A stretch of DNA of 64,000 nt, taken from assembly GCA_963921935.1 (NCBI GenBank), contig OY998180.1:47676231-47740230 (forward strand), in the 5' to 3' direction. The position numbers and the translations under genes are program-made. This stretch comes from Galeruca laticollis (Eukaryota; Arthropoda; Insecta; Coleoptera; Chrysomelidae). Shown here piece after piece: positions 55,793 through 64,000 of the stretch. The notes below the pieces were generated by a model. That model searched no databases, was not told where the DNA came from, and saw nothing but the letters and a program-made list of their open reading frames with translations. Numbering within the stretch: the first letter of the stretch is position 1; every line of letters begins with the position of its first letter.

Positions 55793-58700
55793 GGGGTCGA
55801 GGTAAGCATGTCGGTACTAATGTCTCGATCAACAAGTTACAGGTAATTTTAGACTACGTTTTGGAGCATGCGGTCAATGATGAGCGACCCTATCTCGAGG
55901 TTATTGTTTTAGGCAAGCCGATATTAGGTCTATTGGACTCGGGAGCATCTCGTACGATTATTGGCAGCAAGGGTTTACATATTCTCCACGAGCTAGGTCT
56001 TCAAGTCGATAAAACTCGGCATGTTTCATGTACAGTAGCAAATGGTAGTAGATGTGAAAGTGTTGGTCTTGTTCCACTCCCCATTTCCCTTAGAGGTCAG
56101 TTTCGTTTAATAGAAGCACTTGTTATTCCTGACGTACCTCATTTACTTATTTTAGGGATCGATTTTTGGAACTCTATGGGCATAGTGCCTGATTTGAAGC
56201 AGAACGAGTGATTCTTTTCTAGTGAACCTGTAATGGTTAACACCGTGGAGCATGTTAATGGTCAGTCGGTTTTAGATAATTTGGAAAAGTCGCGCTTACA
56301 GGCAGTTCTTGATAGGAATTTGTCTTTAATGGGTACCACATTAGGGTGTACCACAAAGGCTGAACATGTGATATTCACGAACCACTCCCCAATTAAGCAA
56401 AGGTTTTACAGGGTGAACCCTGTTGTCCAAAAGCAAATCAACGTAGAGCTAGACGAAATGCTTAAACAGGGCATAGTAGAGCCTTCGAACAGTCCTTCTT
56501 CTCTTCTCCTATTCTCCTAGTTAACAAGAAGGATGGTTCTTATCGCTTCTGCGTTGATTTCAGGAAGCTAAATGCCGTTACTGTCCGGGACAGTTATCCA
56601 CTCCCTTTGGTTTCTGACACTCTTGACAAGTTGCGGAATGCCAAATACTTGTCTAGCATTGATGTGAAGTCAGCCTATTGGCAAGTTCCGATGAGGGAGG
56701 ATTCGAAGAAGTACACCGCATTTTCTGTTCCGAATCGGGGGTTGTTTCAATTTAGTAGGATGCCTTTCGGCCTACATAATGCCCCCGCGACATGGCAAAG
56801 GCTAATTGATAATGTATTGGGCCACGACCTTGAACCGTATATCTTCGTCTATTTAGATGATATTGTTATAGTGACGCAGACATTTGAACAACACTTGGCT
56901 ATACTCGAAGAAGTGTTTGGTCGACTTCGGGAGGCCAATATTACGGTTAGTGTCGATAAATGCCAGTTCTGCAGGCCCGAAATGAAGTATCTCGGTTATG
57001 TGGTGGACAAAAATGGTCTCCATGTAGATGCTGATAAGGTTATAGCGATGTTAGAACTCCCTACCCCCTCTAATGTCTCTGAAGTCCGTCGAGTTATGGG
57101 AACATTCTCGTGGTACCGTCGCTTTGTGTCAGAATTTTCCACTATCGTTGCCCCTATCACAGCTCTTCTTAAAAAGAATTCGAAATTTAACTGGTCCGCC
57201 GAGTGTGACAAGGCATTTAGGTATTTAAAGGAATGTTTGGTTGGAGCCCCCATTTTAAGCTGTCCAGACTATTCCCGTCCGTTTGTGGTCCAAACAGACG
57301 CTTCAGGCTATGGAATTGGTGCTTGTCTCTCGCAACCTTATCCCGAGGGGGATAAAGTCATCTGTTATTTAAGTCGTTCTCTTACCCGACAGGAAAGGAA
57401 CTTCTCCACTACCGAAAGAGAGTGTTTGGCTGTTCTCTGGGCTGTAGAGAAGCTGCGCCCTTATCTGGAAGGCGTGTCCTTCACGGTTGTGACAGACCAT
57501 TACAGCTTGCTCTGGTTGCATAATTTAAAGGATTTAACAGGTCGACTCAGTCGGTGGGCAGTTCGCTTGCAACAGTTTGATTTCAAAATTGTGCATAGGA
57601 AGGGTAAGGACAATGTTGTCCCAGATACTTTATCTAGGGCAGTACCAGTACTTGATGTAGTGCAGGTGGACAACGGAGCTCCTGATATTGTAAACTACGA
57701 TCTGGATGATAAATGGTACCAAACCATGGTAGTTAGGGTTAGGGGCACTCCCCATAAATTTAGTAAGTGGCGGGAAAATAATGGCCGTTTATGGAAACAT
57801 ATTTCCCCTGATTTTCCTCAACTATCTGCTTCTACTGAGTCTTGGAAGATAGTAGTTCTGAAGGCTAATCGGCGCGAGGTTATTGCAGCTGCCCACGAGC
57901 CGGCCACTGCTGGTCATCCTGGTGTATTCAAGACGTGCGCCCGTGTAGCTGAAAAATATCACTGGCCCAAGATGAGGGCTGACATTGCTAGTTTTGTTAA
58001 GCGTTGTAAAATTTGTTGTCAGTATAAGGTTCCTCAAACTAAGCCGTGTGTTAAAATTGCCTCCCACCCGGTCGCTAGTAGACCTTTCGAATTGTTGTCT
58101 ATGGATTTAATGGGACCTCTTCCTAGGTCTAAGCAAGGTAACTGTTTCCTTTTGGTTATTAATGACTTCTTGAATAAATATTCTCTTCTTTTTCCCTTAA
58201 GGACAGCATCCGCTGCTAATATCGTTAAAAAAATTGAAAATGACGTCTTCCTGGTGTATGGCGTTCCGCGTAAGATCATTTGCGACAACGGTCAACAATT
58301 TCATAGCAAAGAGTTCGTTAAGCTGGCGAATAAATATCGAAGTAGGATCCAATACTGTGGCTATTATAACCCTAGATCTAATCCTACCGAACGTTCGAAC
58401 AGGGTGATTAAGACTATGATGTCGTTGTATGTGTCTGAAAGCCATAGGTGCTGGGACGAACGAATTAACGAAATTGGTTGTGCGCTTCGAACGGCTAAAC
58501 ATGAAGGGACGAACCTCACTCCCTACTTCATTAACTTTGGTCGTAACATTATTCTTTCGGGTGATGATTATGATAATCAAGATCTTCTTGGCCTGGAAGA
58601 TGGGACTCAATTTGGCGATTGTAGTAGAAATGAGTCGTTTAGGAGCATGTATACCGTCGTCAAGGAGCGTTTGGAGACTGCCGCTGAGAAAAGTCGTGAG

Positions 58701-58949
58701 CGATATAATCTACGTCGTAGACAGGTGGAATATTTGCCTAATCAGTTGGTCTGGCGTAGAAATTATGTGTTGTCTGATGCAGCGAGATATTTTACAAAGA
58801 AGCTAGCCCCTAAATACCTTGGTCCCTTCTACATCAAGAGGAGAATATCTCCATGGACCTACGAACTTAGGGATGAAAATGGTAAAACTCAGGGAGTCTG
58901 GAATTCGAAGGATCTAAAACCTGATGCATCAGATGCTGATGAAGTATAA
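55732..58949 (+). pseudogene. Gypsy-2 Pol (protease, RT, RNase H, integrase), two lesions
   Basis: Protease: GLLDSGASRTIIG and LLILGIDFW. A TGA at 56209-56211 interrupts the frame, which continues in phase to about 56520. There a frameshift leads into the long open stretch from 56607. RT: RFCVDFRKLNAVTVRDSYPL, MPFGLHNAPATWQRLI, FVYLDDIVIV. RNase H: VVQTDASGYGIGACLSQ, TTERECLAVLWAVEKL, VVTDHYSLLWL. Integrase: HPGVFKTCARVAEKYHW with CKICCQYK; the three catalytic positions in LLSMDLMGPLP, IICDNGQQFHSKEF and NPTERSNRVIK; then a GPFYIKRR module. The order RT-RH-IN is that of Ty3/gypsy. With only two lesions and full-length domains, this is a recent copy that is now dead or dependent on others. No env gene follows. 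Confidence 0.92.
55768..55774 (+). promoter_or_regulatory. Candidate -1 ribosomal frameshift heptamer (gag/pol)
   Basis: GGGAAAA lies in the gag frame as G GGA AAA, the X XXY YYZ register needed for -1 slippage. It falls within the gag-pol overlap, and a -1 shift gives exactly the protease frame. A downstream structure was not modelled. Confidence 0.6.
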
Positions 58950-58978
58950 TGCTAGAGAAATTTTATGAAAATTTCTTT

Positions 58979-58993
58979 AAGTTAGGGGGGAGT
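58979..58993 (+). promoter_or_regulatory. Polypurine tract of gypsy-2
   Basis: AAGTTAGGGGGGAGT sits directly before the 3' LTR start, as expected for the plus-strand primer, with a few T interruptions. Confidence 0.8.
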
Positions 58994-60983
58994 TGTTACG
59001 TTTTTTTTTCTTTTTTCAAGAGCCATCGTAATTACAGTTAGAGTGTTGTGTAATATAAGTATCTTCGAGTATGACCCTGTATTTGTTCGTTGTATTTTGG
59101 TTGCTATATTTGAAGCTGCCTATTACCTGGTACTTTGTTTTCGCCATATTGGAGTATGCTTAGATATAATAAATATTATTTTTATTTATGTTTGTTATTA
59201 AAAGTGACCCTTTTATTTGTTCTTTTGCAATAATAAGAATAAAAACGTTATTCGAAAATATTATGTGTATTGTCGTCTAGCGTCGTCTAGGGGACGAGTT
59301 TCAAAGTACGAATCTAGTATTGTCGTTAGGTTTTCTGTGATAATACAGTTGGGATAGATTGAAGGAAACTGTATAGTTAGTTCGGTATTGGTACGTCGGT
59401 ATTCTCTTGATCAGCTGATGTTTTAAAAGGACATGATACCTGATGGCCATAATGGACTGTGGTGTACAATTGTGGTACTGGAAATTCTGACTTTTATTTA
59501 GTCATCCTTAAGCGGGATTATTCTGTACCACATATTATTGGAATCCAGTCGTGTTGGTTAGTAGAAATAGATATTTTGGTGTTCTACTGGATTTCTGGAC
59601 CTTATGGGATTTTTAAATTGCACCCAGTCGCCATTTTCTTGTGTTGGAAATTTGCCTATTACCGGTAAGTTCTGTTATGCTGTTCTATTTTCTTTCTTTT
59701 CCTGGAGTGTCGTATTCAGGAGCTTTCAATACGCTTGTTCTCAATAGGTTCCAATTAATAAGAATATTTACCAAGACGTTACCGATACCCCTGTCATTTT
59801 TCCTTTCTTGGTGGTTATTGGTTTATGCACCCCTTTCGATACGACGGGATCAGGCTATAACCCCATACTAGCATAGGGGTTTTTCCATCTGTTTTTTTTG
59901 CCTGGTGTATCGAAACTCGCCTTGGTTTTTTTTGGTTATTCGTTGAAGTCTGCATATGGTTACTACTGGGAACACAATCTATGGATCTGGGTTTGGTTGT
60001 CCCAGCACGTATACAGGGTGATTGAAGCTGCGAGGCTTTAACGGTGACAATTATTTAATTTAATATTTTGCGACTCATATTTCTTATTTAAAACGTATTA
60101 ATGAAATTGGTTTAATAGCAATTAATTTTGAGCTTTTGTGCAAAATATATGATACTCATTTCCTTGGTACTTGTTGAAATGTTGAACAACCCGTAATTAT
60201 ACAGGGTAAATCATTAATATCCGAAACATATTTGAATTTAGTCGGTCCTTCTTACTCATACTTTTGAATACAATAGTAATTGTTATTTCACATAATATGA
60301 ATAATTAGTACGATATTCAAATACTTAAAATATAGTCACATATTTAAGAATATTGTTGTTTTGGTCCATTATAACGTTTGAAGTAGATTTCACCATACAG
60401 TGTTTGTTAATGGATAGCTATTGCGCTGCACTTAAACTATTTCTGACTATTCGCATTTTCTCTTGGTTACCTGCGCATGAGCTCAAGCCCGGGATACTGA
60501 TAAGTTGATTTTAATTTTTTTTATATGTATTTGAGATATATTCCCCACCATTCATTTGCAAGATATAATAGCGTTCCTTATTTATTTAGGTATTAATTAT
60601 TTTTTTTGTACTTATTAATAATAATTTATGTGCTACATTCATTATTGGGTGTTATGGCTTACCACTGTGCTATTGAATAAATTTAATCTGTTTACACCTT
60701 CTTCACGTTGATGTACTATTTGTTTATTAAAAAAAACTGAATAGAATCGTTTCTTGAATATTCTGTTTTAATTCAGTACCATTCCTTTTGCGTTGGTAGG
60801 TCGCGTGATTGGTAGTTCTTTGAGATATTTGGGTATCGACTTGCCTGGCGCCCAATTAAGATCTTTCCGATGTTTATGAGGTCTTTAACGAACCTCCCCA
60901 TCTTCACTGAGTAAACCGGCAAATATCATGTGAGGTACAATTCAGATTCGGTATTTAGTTTACACAAAAAAATGTACGTCACA
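58994..60983 (+). repeat. Gypsy-2 3' LTR (1990 bp)
   Basis: Near-identical to 52215-54209 and ends GTCACA, followed by the TGAT duplication. Confidence 0.95.
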
Positions 60984-61190
60984 TGATGTGAGTAAGCACC
61001 AAAAAGAACGACATCTCAATTGAAGCGCGCGATCTGTTGATAGATTTAAACTATACGACAGATTCGTATCAGCATCTAATAATGCTAATTTATGTATCCA
61101 TAATTTGTAACAAAAGAAAAATAGATTATGTGTGTTTATTATTTATATGTCAATGGTTAAAACCTTAGATAACCTTGGTTAAAACCTCAG
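60984..61190. repeat. Right piece of the split MITE copy
   Basis: It resumes TGATGTGAGTAAGCACCAAA, the text lost at 52214, and follows the MITE unit to the ACCTTGGTTAAAAC block. After that it diverges, so its right end is missing. Confidence 0.9.
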
Positions 61191-61800
61191 ATTAATAAAT
61201 AAAATAGATATGTTTGTTTTGACTTTTTCCTGCCCCAAACATTGAGTCACATTCTAAGCTCACTTGCGGGACACTTCCACTGCTTTGCCATATTTACAAA
61301 TACTCTTTAGATGCAGGAAAAATGAAATTAGAAATTTTATTGAACATTTCTTAAAAAGTTATGCAATTAAAAAAAAGTCATAATAATTTATGCATTTTAG
61401 TCGCTGCTTTTAAAATTAATTAATAATACTTGAATTTTATATAATAAAGGCATATATTTTTATATGAATTTTAAACAAGTATTTGTTGTAACTAAAAGTG
61501 GCAACATTGTTAAAAATTTCAATACCTGCTTTGTTTGTCTAGTATAAACTATTTAGTAGTTTTGTCTTTGTTCAGTTACGATATAAAGAGAGATGCAAAT
61601 ATCGTAAGAGCGTTCTCGACTAACATTTGTATTGGTCATTGTAGTATTATAGTAAATACTGTCAAACTTGGTTTGGTAATTACGAGCGCCATTAGGACTA
61701 GCAGCTAAAAATTGATTTCTTTCGATGTTATGTGTGTTTTTCAAGACTTTTAGTGACAAACTTTGGTTTTAAGTTAATTAATTTAGGGTTTTTTATTATC
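61191..61800. other. Upstream region of the THAP gene
   Basis: No coding motif. The last ~170 bp (from about 61630) match the region upstream of the THAP copy at 33.3 kb and are probably 5' UTR or promoter. Confidence 0.45.
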
Positions 61801-63459
61801 ATGGTTCGTCAGTGCCAAGTCTGTCAGAAAAACGGCCGAAATTACCCCGAACTGTCAACCCTCATACCACAGGTATGTAAATATTTGAACCGCTTTCCAG
61901 TGGCGGCGACTTTTATTATTCATTTCAATAATATTTGAAATGCTTAAAAGTTTTTTAATTATAAAAAGCAAATTTCTATTTGGCGTTGTTTTATTCTAGT
62001 TTTCCCACCAATTTGGAAACAAGAAGAATTTGGTTTGCTTTACTGGGTCTAAGCGAGACTCATGATCTACCAAAACGACCTGAAATTTGTTCGGAGCATT
62101 TTAAACAATCTGATTTTATATATAAGAGTAATGGCCGTAAGTTTCTAAACAAAGATGCTCTTCCCATGTCAGTTTTTGAATTTAATCTACCAGATGTAAT
62201 GTAAGTACCTACACATTTTCTTGGTACAATGGGCCCTTAAAGTAATTCCCAAAATAAAAAAGTCGCTGTCCTGATAAACAAAATTTCCTTTCAATATAAT
62301 AAGTTCTTTTAATTACAGCTGATAAAACGGCCATTAAAGACAATTTTTAAACAGTTTATTAATTATAAGTCATTACTTTATTGGGCGACTGGTGACACTC
62401 TGGGCTGTCTAGATAACTATAGTTCAGTTCCAATATAGTAGGCACTAAACTAAACTACAATTGTTCTTGGTTTAATGCAATATTTCTGAGAATTTAGTGC
62501 CTACTATTTTGGAACTGAACTGTATTTAAAAATTAAATTATTATTTTAATTTTTTTAAGAGGTCATTTGGCCACATATGATCCATTTTATTCAGTTAGCA
62601 ATGATGAATGAGTTAGTTACTTACATTAATGTGTTAAAAGAATATGTCTATTTTAGGTCTTCAACAAATAACTCAGATTGCCATCAAAAAGATTTATCAG
62701 CACAAAATGTTTCTGAGCAAGCTTCTAGTGCTACTCTAAGTGATGTCAAAAGGTAAATATTTAAGTAATTTATGTTGAAATTAGAGAGTATATTTTTTAA
62801 ACTGCTCTTTAATAAAGTTTACTGTTTCGACATTTACTCTGTGGAATCAACTCATATTACTTTTTTAAATGAAACTAACTGTTTCTAGATAATTCCAGAA
62901 TATATTGAAAATATGTTAAAAATTCTAAGAAATTGACAATTAGTTTCATTTAAAAAAGTAATGCTTTTTAAAAGTTTGTTATTCAAACAAAAAAATGTTA
63001 ATTGTGTTTTATTTTTAGTTTACCAGTAGAAGAAGTTGTTGATGATCTAGTAACAGTAACTGAGAATCATTCATTTATGAGCGGTGTATCATTGATTACT
63101 TCAGATTCTCGTATACTTGCATATAGGTTAGTTTTTTGGTTAGGTTTGTTGTAGTATATATTTTCTCCTAAATGTTTAAAGGTTTTTGTAATGGGCAATA
63201 AAATTTATTTACAGTTTGTTCCAGTTAGAATCAACAACCTATTCTGATTTATGTATTTTAGGTTTACGGAATCTGGTCCTTCGGGACTTTTTAAATCTAA
63301 TACGCCAGCTGAGTCCTTATCACCTACTACCACTGCTTCTTCAACTGAAAAACAACTTTTGGGAATCCTAAAAGAAAACCCAAGTAAGCTGTCCGAAGAT
63401 GCTGTAGGCCCTTTATCTGATTTTAGAGGTGCATTGAAAATGGTGAAAATAACAAAAAG
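61801..63459 (+). CDS. THAP-domain gene, five recognisable exons, 3' end not resolved
   Basis: THAP domains are C2CH zinc fingers that bind DNA. Exon 1 (61801-61872) starts MVRQCQVCQKNGRNYPELST with the CXXC pair, before GTATGT. Exon 2 (62000-62200) has ETRRIWFALLGL, the second metal pair in EICSEHFKQSDF and the closing GRKFLNKDALPMSVF. Exons 3 (62657-62752), 4 (63019-63126) and 5 (63262-63459) all have proper AG/GT borders, multiples of three, and the same phase. They read as one frame (VEEVVDDLVTVTENHS; GPSGLFKSNTPAE; LKENPSKLSEDAVG; FRGALKMVKITK). Their Ser/Thr-rich content is of unknown role. One problem: joining exon 1 to exon 2 at the canonical sites leaves the two frames one base out of register. 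Either the first junction differs or this copy is damaged. Confidence 0.75.
62421..62521. repeat. Inverted repeat in THAP intron 2
   Basis: The left arm, AGTTCAGTTCCAATATAGTA followed by GGCACTAAA, and the right arm (62493-62521) are inverted copies of about 29 bp, separated by about 43 bp. A small foldback/MITE remnant is likely. Confidence 0.85.
62856..62962. repeat. Inverted repeat in THAP intron 3
   Basis: A perfect 23-bp pair: 62856-62878 begins ATTACTTTTTTAAATGAAAC and 62940-62962 is its complement, 61 bp apart. Confidence 0.9.
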
Positions 63460-63465
63460 GTAAAA

Positions 63466-63530
63466 TTAACCCGGGAACAGTCGCGTTGTTAGATTTTGTC
63501 TAACGTTTTTAGGTTTTCTCTTATAATAAG
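63466..63530. mobile_element. piggyBac-like transposon end
   Basis: TTAA at 63466-63469 is followed by CCCGGGAACAGTCGCGTTG and a small dyad (GTTAGA...TCTAAC). TTAA plus a CCCgg start is the piggyBac form. A partner end was not found within the window. It lies six bases past the donor of THAP exon 5. Confidence 0.5.
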
Positions 63531-63672
63531 TAACTAGAATTCTGTCGCCATCTAGGAATGCCTCCAGGGATGACACATACCAACGCTTGCAACAATGGAA
63601 GGTGTACAGATAACTGTTACGAGAAATAAAGGCACTTGTTACTGTAAATCTATCACGCAATCGTTTATTTAA

Positions 63673-63997
63673 TCCAAATTTTACGTGTGTGTATATGGGA
63701 AGAAAGTTGATCCAGTGTGCATAAAATTACAAGGTAATCAATCTAAAATGATATGCAGATACTGTCTTGACAGAAAAACAGATTTACGATACAACAGTGT
63801 GGAACATATGCCTCCCCGATATGTAAAGAACATAAGTACCATAACTACATTAGCTACATGTACGAACTGTGCAGCCCATGGTGAGAATTCTGACGGATAA
63901 TTGAATGAATACTGTGGGCAATATATGCCTTTACTATTTAAATCAAAAATATATAGACTTTTTTTTCAGATGAGAATATGTTTGATCAAATCTAACA
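63673..63997 (+). other. Possible further exons, cysteine-rich, unassigned
   Basis: A frame open from 63673 contains SKMICRYCLDRKTDLRYNSV and TLATCTNCAAH, with two CXXC pairs. A donor-like GTGAGA falls at 63881. Joining it to the acceptor TTTTTTTCAG before 63971 keeps the frame and ends in DENMFDQI and a TAA near 63995. This would make a plausible terminal exon pair of the THAP gene or of an inserted element. I recognise no domain. No good acceptor was found at its 5' side. Confidence 0.3.
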
Positions 63998-64000
63998 CGC

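Larger units (their letters stand above)
52215..60983 (+). mobile_element. Gypsy-2: young Ty3/gypsy element with 2-kb LTRs
   Basis: 8.77 kb element flanked by TGAT on both sides (52211-52214 and 60984-60987). The uninterrupted MITE copy near 50680 shows a single TGAT at this spot, proving the insertion. LTRs start TGTTACG and end GTCACA. A PBS follows the 5' LTR and a G-rich purine tract precedes the 3' LTR. gag is intact and pol has one stop and one frameshift. No env frame lies between pol and the 3' LTR. LTRs near 2 kb are long for this superfamily, but similar lengths are known in insects. Confidence 0.95.

Overview
The window looks like insect nuclear DNA. It is very AT-rich, has long (AT)n microsatellites, and is packed with transposon families typical of arthropods: mariner/Tc1/IS630, hAT, Ginger/KRBA2-like, Mutator-like, P-like, Penelope-like, a LINE, and two Ty3/gypsy LTR elements. 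THAP-domain exons and one conserved eukaryotic gene (UBE2N/Ubc13) are also present. I cannot name the species. There is no bacterial operon structure, no CRISPR array, and no rRNA or convincing tRNA gene.

Layout. 0-12.6 kb: a broken IS630-type transposase (240-1369, minus), a Tc1-like element with ~350 bp inverted repeats (2986-4974), an internally deleted IS630-type element with ~425 bp inverted repeats (6805-8225), a mariner scrap (~9.9 kb), a THAP exon scrap (~10.6 kb) and a Penelope-like fragment (10.87-11.96 kb, minus). 12.8-23.6 kb: a ZMYM1-like hAT transposase pseudogene split by a 9.1 kb gypsy element (13840-22978), which carries a stump of an envelope-type glycoprotein downstream of pol. 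24.2-26.5 kb: a Ginger-type element with a minus-strand integrase-like transposase. 26.7-30.3 kb: a broken THAP exon, three copies of a ~330 bp exon-like unit split by a 5'-truncated LINE, and a P-transposase-like scrap. 30.8-32.1 kb: a nearly intact mariner. 33-39.5 kb: a THAP 5'-end copy, a TAA-flanked MITE, IS630 and Ginger scraps, and an inverted-repeat element.

39.5-45.7 kb is a comparatively transposon-poor stretch around the one confident host gene, UBE2N (44229-44684, minus). 45.74-50.13 kb is a Mutator-like element with an exact 8-bp target duplication, whose zinc-finger exon lies inside both terminal repeats. 50.2-51.1 kb is a tandemly duplicated MITE-like repeat. Another copy of it is split by a young gypsy element (52215-60983, 2 kb LTRs, TGAT target duplication). 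61.8-63.5 kb holds a multi-exon THAP-domain gene, with a piggyBac-like end placed just after its last clear splice donor.

How the parts relate. Apart from UBE2N and perhaps the 61.8 kb THAP gene, nearly every coding signal belongs to a mobile element. The window is best read as layers of insertion: gypsy-1 inside hAT, LINE inside an exon-like tandem repeat, mariner inside a TA microsatellite, and gypsy-2 inside a MITE. All assignments come from reading motifs by eye. No database search was run.
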